Positions 43,621 to 53,075 of a stretch of DNA of 64,000 bases are shown here, piece by piece. The stretch is from Pseudomonadota bacterium (lineage in GTDB: Bacteria > Pseudomonadota > Alphaproteobacteria > Dongiales > Dongiaceae). Both the position numbers and the translations under genes were made by a program. The notes beneath the pieces are model-generated. The model had not been told where the DNA came from and ran no database searches. It saw nothing but the letters and a program-made list of their open reading frames with translations. Position 1 is the first letter of the stretch; the number at the start of each line of letters is the position of its first letter. Location: the NCBI GenBank assembly GCA_016183985.1, contig JACPDN010000011.1, positions 124,001 through 188,000 on the forward strand, given 5' to 3'.

Positions 43621-44523
43621 GTGAACAGTTGCACACGTAGCTTCCAGAGAGTTTTCTGGATATTTGCAGTTTGTGCCCTGACAGCTTGCTCTGCGCCGTC
43701 CGGTACTTCCGGCGCGACCAGTGCAGCGCCGGTCATGGTGGAAAGCTCCGCCAAATCCGCCACGCCAGATATTCTCCCATTCGCATTTCCCACGGCTTTA
43801 ATCACAAGCCCCCTAAAGTCCCTTTATATTGGTGCTGGCACAGGGAAAGACGCGCTTGATACTTGGTCTACCTGGGCACCAGAAGATGGTACTGACCTCA
43901 GCCTTTCGTACACTTCACAGCCTCTCGGTCTGCCACTCCCCATCCGTGAAGCTTCGGAAGCCTTTGAGGCCTTCGTTAAAGACGGGACGATTCTGGATCA
44001 GGGAAGAACTCCAGCTTGGGATGGCGTGGTTGGTTGGATTCTGTCGGAAGGCTCACGCGGTTATTGTCTGAGCTTTAGCTGGATATCAATGACGCCCAGT
44101 CCTGACCTATCGATAAACCTTGGCGGTGCGTATTGTCGCCGCGACCTTACAAGGCCTACAGCCCAAACTCTTATCAATTTGCTCGATCTCGACGTCTATA
44201 TGATGGTCGGAAAAGGGCGGTACGCCAATTACCGCGAAAGATTGGCCGCTCGCGTCGCCTTGGATGGCTCGGTCAAGGTAGCTGCCGATTTGCAAGCGGA
44301 GATGAACGCGTGTTTTGTCGATGCGCTAATGAAGGTATACACCAGGGAAGAGATCATCCTGCTTGATGATTTTTCGCGCGGTAACATCCGAGTCAAGCGC
44401 GAAGAAATGACAAACCTCGACAGGCTCGTGACGGCGCGTATTACCGGTCTAGGCGGATCGATGTCACTCTACCAACGAACCTGCCCGGATACGATCGCGA
44501 AGGTTAACGCGCAGCAACTTTAG
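43621..44523 (+). CDS. Hypothetical lipoprotein
   Basis: A 300-residue protein starting at GTG 43621 with a lipobox LTAC (Cys23). The mature region shows no repeats or catalytic motif that I recognise; two Cys pairs (GYCLSF/YCRRD and ACF/RTCPD) may form disulphides. Its base composition is less GC-rich than its neighbours, with more AT-ending codons, which could mean transfer. Nothing definite can be said about function. Confidence 0.65.
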   Translation: MNSCTRSFQRVFWIFAVCALTACSAPSGTSGATSAAPVMVESSAKSATPDILPFAFPTALITSPLKSLYIGAGTGKDALDTWSTWAPEDGTDLSLSYTSQPLGLPLPIREASEAFEAFVKDGTILDQGRTPAWDGVVGWILSEGSRGYCLSFSWISMTPSPDLSINLGGAYCRRDLTRPTAQTLINLLDLDVYMMVGKGRYANYRERLAARVALDGSVKVAADLQAEMNACFVDALMKVYTREEIILLDDFSRGNIRVKREEMTNLDRLVTARITGLGGSMSLYQRTCPDTIAKVNAQQL

Positions 44524-44532
44524 GGACAGCGT

Positions 44533-44841
44533 TCAGTCGCTCGGCAATCGCTCGAACCTCTCCCTTAAGCTCTCCCCTGCCCCCTCGCCGTAATCGATGT
44601 CGACGATTTGCCAGTTGTAAGCCTCGGCGGGGTATTTGCCTTTGAGTGTGAGGTTGCTTTCGTTGTTGTTGATGGTGATCGTGACCAAGGCGAGGTTCTG
44701 GGTCATGAGGCCCTGCCACCAGGGCGCCGCAGTGACGCCGAGCAGCTTGATTTCGCGATTGGGGAGCGCGCCCCAGCCAAGATGTAGCCGTGTGCCCGCC
44801 GGGGCGTCCCCTGCGTCCCAGCTGGATGCACCAACATGCAA
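44533..44841 (-). CDS. Hypothetical small protein, possibly 5'-truncated
   Basis: A minus-strand frame of about 102 residues from TTG 44841. It contains LHLGWGALPNREIKLLGVTAAPWWQGLMTQ-type segments, ITINNNESNLTLKGKYPAEAYNW and a charged end. There is no gene on the other strand here, so the open frame is not an antisense shadow, and its composition is protein-like. Upstream of 44841 lies a dispersed hairpin and then phaA's leader, so the 5' part of a longer gene may have been lost. Confidence 0.4.
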   Translation of the reverse strand: MHVGASSWDAGDAPAGTRLHLGWGALPNREIKLLGVTAAPWWQGLMTQNLALVTITINNNESNLTLKGKYPAEAYNWQIVDIDYGEGAGESLRERFERLPSD

Positions 44842-44872
44842 TCCGCGACTTTCACCGGAACTGATGAAAGAA

Positions 44873-44905
44873 ACTCGTGGGTGGTACGCCTTCGCGTACC
44901 ATGAC
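44873..44905. repeat. GTCAT hairpin with GGTACGC stem, plus short direct repeat
   Basis: ACTCGTGGGT-GGTACGC-CTTC-GCGTACC-ATGAC is a family member with a different but perfectly paired stem. Just after it, TGGAATACATGGCCC is repeated twice in direct order (about 44909-44942). Confidence 0.6.
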
Positions 44906-45102
44906 AATGGAATACATGGCCCCGTGGAATACATGGCCCTGCCGCATCCCGAACTTGTCGCTTGACCGGATGGCGGTCGACCGCGTCCGATGGTTGCTGA
45001 TCTGTCGCAGGACCAAAGGACACTTGCGAGCGACCCGTCCCATCCCTTAGGGTTCTCGCTGCAATGCAACAAGCCTAGAAAATGCCGCTGGAGGATAATC
45101 CC

Positions 45103-46290
45103 ATGGCCAATGCCACAGACGTCGTCATCACCGCCGCCGCGCGTACCGCGATCGGCGCCTTCAACGGCGCGCTCTCTTCCGTCCCGGCCCACACGCTGGG
45201 CCAGATCGTGATCAAGGATCTGCTCAGCCGGTCGAAGGTCGAGGCCGGCGAAATCGACGAGGTGATCCTGGGTCAGGTGCTGGCCGCCGCCGCGGGCCAG
45301 AACCCGGCGCGCCAGGCCGCCATCAATGCCGGCATCCCCAAGGAGAAGACGGCCTATAACATCAACCAGCTGTGCGGTTCGGGCCTGCGCGCCGTGGCGC
45401 TCGGCTTCCAGGCGATCCGCAACGGCGATTCCAACATCGTCATCGCCGGCGGCCAGGAAAGCATGAGCCAGGCGCCCCATGCCATGCATCTGCGCAATGG
45501 CACGAAGATGGGCGATGCCGCGATGATCGACACCATGATCAAGGACGGGTTGTGGGATGCCTTCAACGGCTATCACATGGGCAACACGGCGGAGAACGTG
45601 GCGCAGAAATGGCAGATCACCCGCGACCAGCAGGATGCCTTCGCCGCTGCCAGCCAGCAGAAGGCCGAGGCGGCGATGAAGGCCGGCAAGTTCAAGGACG
45701 AGATCACGCCCGTCACCATCGCCGGCCGCAAGGGCGACACCATCGTCACGGAAGACGAATACCCCAAGCACGGCACGACCATCGAGACGCTGGCCAAACT
45801 GCGCCCGGCATTCGTCCGCGGCGACAACGGCACGGTGACGGCGGGCAATGCGTCGGGCATCAATGACGGTGCCGCCGGCACGGTGTTGATGAGTGCCGCT
45901 GAAGCCGCGAAGCGCGGCCTCACCCCCTTGGCCCGCATCGTCAGCTGGGCCACCGTCGGCGTCGATCCGGCGATCATGGGCTCGGGCCCGATCCCGGCAA
46001 GCCAAGCGGCACTCGCCAAGGCCGGCTGGAAGGCCAGCGACCTCGACCTCATCGAGGCCAATGAGGCCTTTGCGGCGCAAGCCTGCGCGGTCAACAAGGA
46101 GCTCGGCTGGGACACAGCCAAGGTCAATGTCAATGGCGGCGCCATCGCGCTCGGCCATCCCATCGGCGCCTCGGGTGCCCGCGTGCTGGTGACCTTGCTG
46201 CACGAAATGCAGAAGCGCAATGCAAAGAAGGGCCTCGCCACGCTGTGCATCGGCGGCGGCATGGGCATTGCCATGTGCGTGGAACGCTGA
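45103..46290 (+). CDS. phaA: Acetyl-CoA C-acetyltransferase (beta-ketothiolase)
   Basis: A 395-residue biosynthetic thiolase condensing two acetyl-CoA to acetoacetyl-CoA. Cys91 in [11 protein letters not shown] is the nucleophile; the [11 protein letters not shown] His and the CIGGGMGIA Cys complete the active site. ATG 45103 has GGAGG nine bases upstream; the in-frame ATG 45082 precedes that site and is not used. phaB follows on the same strand after 134 bp containing a hairpin (46341-46373), so the pair may be partly uncoupled. Confidence 0.95.
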   Translation: MANATDVVITAAARTAIGAFNGALSSVPAHTLGQIVIKDLLSRSKVEAGEIDEVILGQVLAAAAGQNPARQAAINAGIPKEKTAYNINQLCGSGLRAVALGFQAIRNGDSNIVIAGGQESMSQAPHAMHLRNGTKMGDAAMIDTMIKDGLWDAFNGYHMGNTAENVAQKWQITRDQQDAFAAASQQKAEAAMKAGKFKDEITPVTIAGRKGDTIVTEDEYPKHGTTIETLAKLRPAFVRGDNGTVTAGNASGINDGAAGTVLMSAAEAAKRGLTPLARIVSWATVGVDPAIMGSGPIPASQAALAKAGWKASDLDLIEANEAFAAQACAVNKELGWDTAKVNVNGGAIALGHPIGASGARVLVTLLHEMQKRNAKKGLATLCIGGGMGIAMCVER

Positions 46291-46340
46291 CGCTTAGGGT
46301 GCGTGGAGCGGTAACAACAACGTCGTTGCGGGACCAAATA

Positions 46341-46373
46341 CCGTCATTCCCGGGCTCGCCCCGGGAATGACGG
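46341..46373. repeat. Symmetrical CCGTCATTCCCGGG hairpin between phaA and phaB
   Basis: CCGTCATTCCCGGG and CCCGGGAATGACGG pair over 14 bp around a 5-base loop. It belongs to the GTCAT hairpin family and could modulate the phaA:phaB ratio by partial termination or 3'-end protection. Confidence 0.7.
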
Positions 46374-46424
46374 CGGCGAGACTAAGAAAGAGCACCAAAC
46401 AAAAAACAAACCAGGGAGGAATGC

Positions 46425-47147
46425 ATGCAAAGAGTGGCGGTGGTGACGGGCGGAACCCGTGGCATCGGTGAGGCCATCAGCCTGGCGTTGAAAGACGCTG
46501 GTTACAAAGTGGCTGCGGTCTATGGCGGCGACGAAGCGAAGGCCAAGGCCTTCACCCATGAGACCGGCATTCCTGCCTATAAGATCGACGTGTCCGACTT
46601 CAAACAGGTGAAGGACGGCATCGACAAGATCGCGGCGGATCTGGGGCCGGTCGATATTGTCGTCAACAATGCCGGCATCACCCGCGACGGCACCATGCAC
46701 AAGATGTCGCCGGAGCAGTGGGAGGCCGTCATTCACACCAATCTCTCCTCCTGCTTCAACATGTGCCGCTCCGTCATCGACAGCATGCGCGAGCGCAGTT
46801 TCGGGCGCATCGTCAATATCGGCTCGATCAACGGCCAGGCCGGGCAGTACGGCCAGGTGAACTATGCCGCCGCCAAATCCGGCATTCACGGCTTCACCAA
46901 GGCGCTGGCGCAAGAAGGTGCCGCGAAGAACATCACGGTGAACGCGATCGCGCCCGGCTATATCGATACCGACATGGTGCGCGCGGTGCCGCCGCAGGTC
47001 TTGGAGAAGATCGTCGCCAAGATCCCCGTTGGCCGCCTCGGTCAGGCTTCGGAAATTGCCCGTGGCGTGCTTTTCCTGGTGGCGGATGACGCCGGATTCA
47101 TCACCGGCTCGACCCTTTCCATCAATGGCGGCCAGCATATGTATTGA
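46425..47147 (+). CDS. phaB: Acetoacetyl-CoA reductase
   Basis: A 240-residue short-chain dehydrogenase of the PhaB type, giving (R)-3-hydroxybutyryl-CoA with NADPH. TGGTRGIGEAI at residues 8-18 binds cofactor, NNAGITRDGTMHKM is the family block, INGQAGQYGQVNYAAAK supplies the Ser/Tyr/Lys region, and the C-terminus FITGSTLSINGGQHMY is typical. It is preceded by AGGGAGG. It works directly after PhaA. Confidence 0.95.
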   Translation: MQRVAVVTGGTRGIGEAISLALKDAGYKVAAVYGGDEAKAKAFTHETGIPAYKIDVSDFKQVKDGIDKIAADLGPVDIVVNNAGITRDGTMHKMSPEQWEAVIHTNLSSCFNMCRSVIDSMRERSFGRIVNIGSINGQAGQYGQVNYAAAKSGIHGFTKALAQEGAAKNITVNAIAPGYIDTDMVRAVPPQVLEKIVAKIPVGRLGQASEIARGVLFLVADDAGFITGSTLSINGGQHMY

Positions 47148-47208
47148 CGGTTTTCCTAAGATAAGCTGCTGATTCAAATTCGGAAATAAGTTATCCACTG
47201 CTTGTTAA

Positions 47209-47241
47209 CCATTACCTGCCTAGAATGCGGGCAGGTAATGG
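47209..47241. promoter_or_regulatory. Perfect 12-bp inverted repeat upstream of a membrane-protein gene
   Basis: CCATTACCTGCC (47209-47220) and GGCAGGTAATGG (47230-47241) flank a 9-base spacer, 14 bp before the ATG at 47255. It overlaps TTAACCAT, the half-site of the alphaproteobacterial cell-cycle regulator CtrA. It could be an operator or an RNA hairpin hiding the ribosome site. Confidence 0.5.
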
Positions 47242-47254
47242 AAGCGGTGACGAC

Positions 47255-47746
47255 ATGGCCAAAGCTGCCAAGGAAGAAAGTGCGGAGACCGAGACGGAGC
47301 GCCTGACGGTCGAGCCATCCGATCTCGATGAGCTGACGCATGCCGAAATGTTGGAGCTCTATCGCAGTTCCTCCGACACGATCCGCTTCGCCAAGCATCA
47401 GCAATGGGGCACACTGCTGAGCTCGTTCGGCCTCTTTGTGCTGCTGGGCCTTACCGGCGACTATGCCGCCAAGACCGGATTTCTCTTCAAGCTCTGCATC
47501 ATCATCAGCCTGGTACTCTCTGTCGGCGCCATCTATTCGCTGGTGATCTACCAGTTCTGGCAGAATGCGGAGCGCGAGAAGATGAACCTCATCGCCGAGC
47601 GCTTCTCCAATCTCACCCGCATGATCCGCGGCCTGGTGACCGAGCGCGAGCGGAATTTCCACCGCTATGTGCTGCTCTTCTTCATGGTCGCCTCGATCGT
47701 GCTGGCAAACTGGCTGCTGATCGTCTTCCTGGCGCCGCGGACCTAG
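47255..47746 (+). CDS. Hypothetical three-helix membrane protein
   Basis: A 163-residue protein with a charged, acidic N-terminus (about 50 residues), two hydrophobic helices (LLSSFGLFVLLGLTG; LCIIISLVLSVGAIYSLVIY), an amphipathic stretch with many charged residues, and a C-terminal helix (VLLFFMVASIVLANWLLIVFL). No family recognised. An upstream perfect inverted repeat suggests specific regulation. It is followed by an EamA exporter. Confidence 0.65.
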   Translation: MAKAAKEESAETETERLTVEPSDLDELTHAEMLELYRSSSDTIRFAKHQQWGTLLSSFGLFVLLGLTGDYAAKTGFLFKLCIIISLVLSVGAIYSLVIYQFWQNAEREKMNLIAERFSNLTRMIRGLVTERERNFHRYVLLFFMVASIVLANWLLIVFLAPRT

Positions 47747-47793
47747 CCGGCCAACTTGACGCGGACGGCGCGGCTTGCCATAGCAGGCGGGCC

Positions 47794-48717
47794 ATGACCG
47801 ACACAGCTCTCAGCCCCGACCGCCAATCCACCACCCGCCGTGCCACGATGATCGGCGCCATCGCCGTTTTGTTGTGGGCGACGCTGGCCCTGTTCACGTC
47901 CTCGACCGGCGCAGTGCCGCCCTTTCAGCTGATGGCGATGACCTTCAGCATCGCCTTCCTGTTCGCCTGCCTGAAATGGGCAAAGGATGCGCTGACCATC
48001 GGGCGCGGCGCCTTTGCCTTCTTCCGCCAGCCCTGGCCGGTTTACGCCATCGGCATCGGCGGCTTGTTCCTTTATCACCTCTTCTATTTCGTGGCGCTCG
48101 ACCATGCGCCGGCAGTCGAAGCGAGCCTCATCGCCTATCTGTGGCCGCTGCTCATCGTGCTCTTTTCCGCCCTGCTGCCGGGAGAGAAACTCTATTGGCA
48201 GCATGTGGCAGGTGCCCTTATCGGCATGGGCGGCGCCGTCATCCTGCTGCTGGCGCGGGGGGCGCCGACAGCCGATCAACCTGCCGGCGAATTCATCGGC
48301 TACGTCGCGGCCTTTGCCTGCGCCTTCACCTGGTCGATCTATTCCGTCCTTTCGCGCCGCTTCGGCTCGGCGCCGACGGACCTAGTCGGCGCCTTCTGCG
48401 GTGTCACCGCTGTGCTCGGCTTCGTCAGCCACGGCCTGGTCGAGGAAACAGTCTGGCCGGCGGATTCCTGGCAGTGGATCGCCATCGTGGCCCTCGGCAC
48501 CGGCCCCGTGGGGGCCGCCTTCTTCGTTTGGGATTACGGCGTCAAGAAAGGCGACATCAAGGCGCTGGGCGCCATCTCCTATGCCTCGCCGCTCATTTCG
48601 ACGCTGCTCCTTATCGCCACGGGCAAGGCCACGGCCAGCATGGCCGTCCTGCTTGGCTGCCTTGCCATCGTCGGCGGCGCCGTGCTCGCGGCGCGCGATC
48701 TCTATATGAAGAAGTAG
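47794..48717 (+). CDS. EamA/DMT family exporter, YddG-like
   Basis: A 307-residue transporter with ten helices; IGAIAVLLWATLALFTSSTG at the start and ISYASPLISTLLLIATG near the end resemble the aromatic amino-acid exporter YddG group. ATG 47794 is the first start after the upstream stop. The substrate is inferred from the weak YddG resemblance only. Confidence 0.82.
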   Translation: MTDTALSPDRQSTTRRATMIGAIAVLLWATLALFTSSTGAVPPFQLMAMTFSIAFLFACLKWAKDALTIGRGAFAFFRQPWPVYAIGIGGLFLYHLFYFVALDHAPAVEASLIAYLWPLLIVLFSALLPGEKLYWQHVAGALIGMGGAVILLLARGAPTADQPAGEFIGYVAAFACAFTWSIYSVLSRRFGSAPTDLVGAFCGVTAVLGFVSHGLVEETVWPADSWQWIAIVALGTGPVGAAFFVWDYGVKKGDIKALGAISYASPLISTLLLIATGKATASMAVLLGCLAIVGGAVLAARDLYMKK

Positions 48718-48724
48718 GCTTCGC

Positions 48725-49330
48725 TTACTCGAACGGCAGCGTGCTTTTGAGTGATGGGCGCGCCGAGATCGCCTCATGCCATTTGGCAAGGTTCGGCCGG
48801 CCATTGCGCCAGCCTTCCGACTTGAAGCGGAAGTCGAAATAATCGAGCACAATGGCGATGGTCATGAGCCCGATATCGAAGCCCTGGGCAAGGCCCGGCG
48901 CTTCCTTTTCAAGCTGATCGAGGCCCTGGTCCATTTTAAGCTTCTGACGCGCGATCCAGGCCGACGATTGCTCACCCGCAGGTCGGCGCGTTTCCATCAT
49001 GCGCAACACGCCCGCATCGGCCATGCCATTCGCCAGCGCCTCCTGGCGCAGGGCCGTCCAGCGTGCATTGCCGGCGGCGGGAAAAAGCTTGGCACCGCTA
49101 TGCCGTGAATCGAGGAACTCGCAGATGACGTGGGAATCGTAAAGCGACGAACCGTCCTCAAGCACCAACGCCGGCACCTTGTTCAGCGGGTTGTCCTTGC
49201 CGATATCGCAAGTGGGATCGGCGGTCATGGTCTTGATGAGCTCGATGTCCTTCTCCTGGCCGGTCTCGATAGAGACGACGCGCACTTTGCGCACGAAGGG
49301 GCTGGTCGAGGAATAACGCAGCTTGAACAT
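48725..49330 (-). CDS. Glutathione S-transferase family protein
   Basis: A 201-residue GST. The N-terminal thioredoxin-like domain has SSTSPFVRKVRV (with Ser in the catalytic position), NPLNKVPALVLEDG with the cis-Pro, and the DSHVICEFLDS block. The C-terminal helical domain includes FDIGLMTIAIVLDYFDFR. Eight bases separate its end from the convergent exporter. It lies just upstream of purD on the other side, with only 12 bp between them on the same strand, but no functional link is obvious. Confidence 0.88.
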   Translation of the reverse strand: MFKLRYSSTSPFVRKVRVVSIETGQEKDIELIKTMTADPTCDIGKDNPLNKVPALVLEDGSSLYDSHVICEFLDSRHSGAKLFPAAGNARWTALRQEALANGMADAGVLRMMETRRPAGEQSSAWIARQKLKMDQGLDQLEKEAPGLAQGFDIGLMTIAIVLDYFDFRFKSEGWRNGRPNLAKWHEAISARPSLKSTLPFE

Positions 49331-49342
49331 CAGTTTTGCTCC

Positions 49343-50623
49343 TTAAGAGAGGCGCGCGATGGCGCGGTGAGCGATGTCGCGACGGCAGAATCCGCCAGGC
49401 CAGTCGATCTTATCGACAGCTTCGTAGGCAAGCTTCTGTGCCGTCTTCACGTCCGCGGCGACAGCGGAGACGGCAAGCACGCGCCCGCCGGCTGCCACGA
49501 CTTCACCCGCCGCATTGCGCTTGGTGCCGGCATGGAAGACAGCCGCATCCGCAACCTCGGCAGCGGCATCGAGGCCCTTGATCACCGTGCCAGCTTCGGG
49601 CTTACCCGGATAGCCTTTCGCCGCCATGATGACGGTGACGGCCGCCTTGTCATGCCAGCGCAGATCAAAACTGCCGAGGCCGCCGTCGCGGGAAGCCATC
49701 AAGGCCGGCAGCAGATCGGATTTGAGGCGCAGCATCAGCACCTCGCATTCCGGATCGCCGAAACGCACGTTGAACTCGATGAGTTTGGGGCCGCCCTTCG
49801 TCACCATGATGCCGGCAAAGAGCACGCCCTTGAACGGCCTGCCTTCCGCCGCCATGCCGGCGACCGTCGGGCGGATGATCTCGTCCATGATCTGCCGCTC
49901 GACCTCAGGCGTCGCCACCGGTGCCGGTGAATAGGCTCCCATCCCGCCGGTGTTGAGACCGGTATCGCCATCGCCGACTCGCTTATGGTCCTGAGCCGAA
50001 GCCAGCGGCAAGGCATGTGCGCCGTCGCAGAGGGCGAAGAAGGAAAGCTCCTCTCCATGCAGGAATTCCTCGACCACAAGTTCGAGGCCGGCGGCACCAA
50101 ATTGCTTGTCGCGCATCATGGCATCGATCGCGGCGTCGGCCTCGGCATGGCTCTCGGCGATGATGACGCCCTTCCCCGCCGCAAGTCCGTCTGCCTTGAC
50201 GACAACCGGTAGGGGCAGCGACCGCGCAAACGCCTTGGCCGGTTCTGGCGCCGTGAAGCGCTGGTAGCGGGCCGTCGGCACGTTGTACCTGGCGGCGATA
50301 TCTTTCATGAAGCCCTTGGAGCCCTCGAGCTCGGCCGCTGCCTTGCTCGGGCCGAAGGTTGCGATGCCGGCAGCTTCGAGCGCATCGGCAAGGCCTGCGA
50401 CCAGCGGCGCCTCAGGCCCGACGACGACGAAATCCGCCGCCTTTTCCTTGGCCAGCGCCACGAGGCCCGGAATATCCTCAGCCCCCACGGGGACACATTC
50501 GGCCACAGCGGCGATGCCGGCATTGCCGGGGGCGCAGAAAATCTTGTCACAGAGCGGCGAGGCCGCAATTTTCCAGCACAAGGCGTGTTCGCGCCCACCC
50601 GATCCGACCACCAGAATCCGCAT
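49343..50623 (-). CDS. purD: Phosphoribosylamine-glycine ligase
   Basis: A 426-residue ATP-grasp enzyme of purine synthesis making glycinamide ribonucleotide. [19 protein letters not shown] at the N-terminus, [43 protein letters not shown] and [12 protein letters not shown] are all diagnostic. The very long open frame reaching 52174 is the antisense of xseA; the real start is ATG 50623. It is divergent from xseA across 60 bp. Confidence 0.96.
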   Translation of the reverse strand: MRILVVGSGGREHALCWKIAASPLCDKIFCAPGNAGIAAVAECVPVGAEDIPGLVALAKEKAADFVVVGPEAPLVAGLADALEAAGIATFGPSKAAAELEGSKGFMKDIAARYNVPTARYQRFTAPEPAKAFARSLPLPVVVKADGLAAGKGVIIAESHAEADAAIDAMMRDKQFGAAGLELVVEEFLHGEELSFFALCDGAHALPLASAQDHKRVGDGDTGLNTGGMGAYSPAPVATPEVERQIMDEIIRPTVAGMAAEGRPFKGVLFAGIMVTKGGPKLIEFNVRFGDPECEVLMLRLKSDLLPALMASRDGGLGSFDLRWHDKAAVTVIMAAKGYPGKPEAGTVIKGLDAAAEVADAAVFHAGTKRNAAGEVVAAGGRVLAVSAVAADVKTAQKLAYEAVDKIDWPGGFCRRDIAHRAIARLS

Positions 50624-50683
50624 GCGTTTTCGACCCAAATTCACGTACCAGAGGGAGCCTGCGATACCATAGAATGGCGCGTC

Positions 50684-52189
50684 ATGACAGATTTCGATTC
50701 TCTCCCTCCCAGCCCACCGCAACCCGGCCACAATGCTGGGGAACTGACCGTTTCCGAGCTTTCCCAGGCGATCAAGCGCACGCTGGAAGGCCGGTTTGAC
50801 CGCGTCCGCGTGAAGGGTGAGATTTCCGGCTTCAAGCGCGCCGCCTCCGGCCATCTCTATTTGATGCTCAAGGACGAGAACGCGGCCCTGAAATCGGTCT
50901 GCTGGAAAGGGAATGCCGCGCGCCTCGGCATCATTCCGGAAGACGGGATGGAGGTTATCGCCACCGGCCGCATCACCACCTATGGCGACCGGTCGGAATA
51001 CCAGCTGGTCATCGAGCGGCTGGAACTGGCTGGAATCGGCGCCCTCCTCAAGATGATCGAGGAGCGCAAGAAGAAGCTCGCCGCCGAGGGCCTGTTCGAT
51101 CCGGAGCGCAAGCGCCGCCTCCCTACCCTGCCTGCCGTCATCGGTATCGTCACCTCGCCGACCGGCGCCGTCATCCGCGATATTCTGCATCGCCTCGCCG
51201 ACCGATTCCCGCGCCATGTGCTGCTGTGGCCGGTGCTGGTCCAGGGCGAAGGCGCCGCCGCGCAAGTGGCCGCCGCCATTCGCGGCTTCAATGCCTTGGA
51301 ACCCGGTGGCGCGGTGCCACGCCCAGACCTCCTCATCGTCGCCCGCGGTGGCGGCAGCATCGAAGATCTGATGGCCTTCAACGAGGAGATCGTCGTCCGG
51401 GCGGCAGCCGAAAGCGCCATCCCGCTCATCTCCGCCGTCGGCCATGAAACCGACACGACGCTGATCGACTTTGCGTCCGACCGCCGGGCGCCAACGCCGA
51501 CGGCCGCCGCCGAAATGGCCGTGCCTGTGCGAGCCGAACTCATCACCATGCTGGGCGAGATCGGCCATCGCCTCGCCAGCACCATGAACCGTCGGCTCGG
51601 CGAAGCGCGCCTCGCGGTCGAAGGTCTGGCACGCGGGATCCCTGAGCCGATGCGCCTCATCCAAGAAAAGTCGCAATCGCTCGACGGTTGGCTGGAGCGC
51701 TGGGCCAATGCGCGCCTGCCCTATTTCCGCCGTCGCACCGATCGGCTGGCGCAACTCCGTGCCGAGCTGAAGACGCCGCATCAGCAACTGTCCGAGGCGC
51801 GCAATGCGATCGACCTGGCCACGAACCGGCTGGGTGCTGCCTTCAATTTGGCCCTGGAACGCCAGCACCGGGGCCTGGAGCGTGTCGGCAACGGCCTCAA
51901 TCCGCGCCTCCTTGCTGAACTGGTCACCAGGAAGCGCACGGCGCTCGACCATCTCGGCCAATTGCTCGACAGCTATTCCTACGAGAAAGTATTGGAGCGC
52001 GGCTTCGCTTTGGTACGCGATGCCGACGGCAAACCGGTCCTTACCGCTGCGTCTGTGGGTGGCGGTGATGCCCTGACCCTGCAATTCCGCGACGGCACGG
52101 TCGACGCGGTGGCGGGCGGCAAGCCGGCCGACAAGCCGAAGCGGGGAAAGGCACCAACGCCCACGGGGCCGCAAGGATCCCTGTTGTGA
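50684..52189 (+). CDS. xseA: Exodeoxyribonuclease VII large subunit
   Basis: A 501-residue nuclease subunit: N-terminal OB-fold ([32 protein letters not shown]), catalytic domain with [35 protein letters not shown] and [28 protein letters not shown], then a helical C-terminal region. It forms the ExoVII complex with many XseB subunits; xseB is not in the window. ATG 50684 is the start. The stop overlaps the next gene in GTGA. Confidence 0.95.
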   Translation: MTDFDSLPPSPPQPGHNAGELTVSELSQAIKRTLEGRFDRVRVKGEISGFKRAASGHLYLMLKDENAALKSVCWKGNAARLGIIPEDGMEVIATGRITTYGDRSEYQLVIERLELAGIGALLKMIEERKKKLAAEGLFDPERKRRLPTLPAVIGIVTSPTGAVIRDILHRLADRFPRHVLLWPVLVQGEGAAAQVAAAIRGFNALEPGGAVPRPDLLIVARGGGSIEDLMAFNEEIVVRAAAESAIPLISAVGHETDTTLIDFASDRRAPTPTAAAEMAVPVRAELITMLGEIGHRLASTMNRRLGEARLAVEGLARGIPEPMRLIQEKSQSLDGWLERWANARLPYFRRRTDRLAQLRAELKTPHQQLSEARNAIDLATNRLGAAFNLALERQHRGLERVGNGLNPRLLAELVTRKRTALDHLGQLLDSYSYEKVLERGFALVRDADGKPVLTAASVGGGDALTLQFRDGTVDAVAGGKPADKPKRGKAPTPTGPQGSLL

Positions 52190-53001
52190 AACGTTGCGTC
52201 CTTCTCTGCATCGCCATTGCCTTCGGCGCCAATCCGGTATTCGCCCTCGATCTCAAGGGTCATCTCGAACCCGGCGGCTTTGCCATCGGCCAAGTCGAAC
52301 CTGGCGCCACGGTGCTGCTGGGTGACGATCCGGTGATGGTGGGGGCCGATGGCACCTTCGTCATCGGCTTTGGCCGCGACCAGGGGAGCGACGCGCAACT
52401 CACCGTCATTCACGCCGACGGCAAGCCTGAGCAGCAGGTCATCGCCGTCGCCCCACGTGCCTATGAGATCCAGCGTATCGACAAGCTGGACCAGAACATG
52501 GTGACGCCGGATCCTGCGACCGAGGCGCGCATCAAAGCGGACCAGGCCAAGGTGAAGGCGGCGCGTGCCACCCCGTCCGATCGGCGCGATTTCCTCGGGT
52601 CGTTCATCTGGCCGGTCAAGGGGCCGATCAGCGGTGTCTATGGCAGTCAGCGCATCTTGAACGGCACGCCCAAGGCGCCGCATTTCGGCACCGATATCGC
52701 GGCCCCCGAAGGTAGCCCGGTCGTGGCCCCCGCTGCGGGCCAGGTGCGGTTTGCCGAGACGGACCTCTACCTCACCGGCGGCACCGTCATCATCGACCAT
52801 GGTTTCGGCATCTATTCGAGCTATCTGCATATGAGCCGGGTCGACGTGCGCCCGGGCCAGGACGTGCAGCAGGGCGAGATCATCGGCGCCGTCGGCAAGA
52901 CCGGCAGGGCGACCGGGCCGCACCTCCATTGGGGGCTCAACTGGAACGAGATTCGGCTCGACCCCGCTTTGCTCGTCCCACCCATGCCCGCCGGACAATA
53001 G
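52186..53001 (+). CDS. M23 family peptidoglycan endopeptidase
   Basis: A 271-residue LytM-type metallopeptidase with a signal peptide (cleavage after VFA near residue 20), an N-terminal Ig-like region, and the M23 zinc residues in HFGTD and HLHWGL, all present, so it is probably active. GTG 52186 overlaps the xseA stop as GTGA, which implies translational coupling. It likely cleaves peptide cross-links in the periplasm. Confidence 0.92.
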   Translation: MKRCVLLCIAIAFGANPVFALDLKGHLEPGGFAIGQVEPGATVLLGDDPVMVGADGTFVIGFGRDQGSDAQLTVIHADGKPEQQVIAVAPRAYEIQRIDKLDQNMVTPDPATEARIKADQAKVKAARATPSDRRDFLGSFIWPVKGPISGVYGSQRILNGTPKAPHFGTDIAAPEGSPVVAPAAGQVRFAETDLYLTGGTVIIDHGFGIYSSYLHMSRVDVRPGQDVQQGEIIGAVGKTGRATGPHLHWGLNWNEIRLDPALLVPPMPAGQ

Positions 53002-53075
53002 GGCAAATGACTCCTTCTTGACGACTCGGGGGTTGGCCGCATACTGGCCGCCTGCAATACACAGGTATCCGCGCC

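Noticed and set aside
44842-46203. 556-residue minus frame through phaA
   Set aside because: Antisense to the thiolase; only the part below about 44841, where no plus-strand gene exists, was kept as a weak candidate.
50624-52174. N-terminal extension of purD giving a 943-residue frame
   Set aside because: It is fully antisense to xseA, whose conserved motifs are clear; PurD starts at the [14 protein letters not shown] Met.
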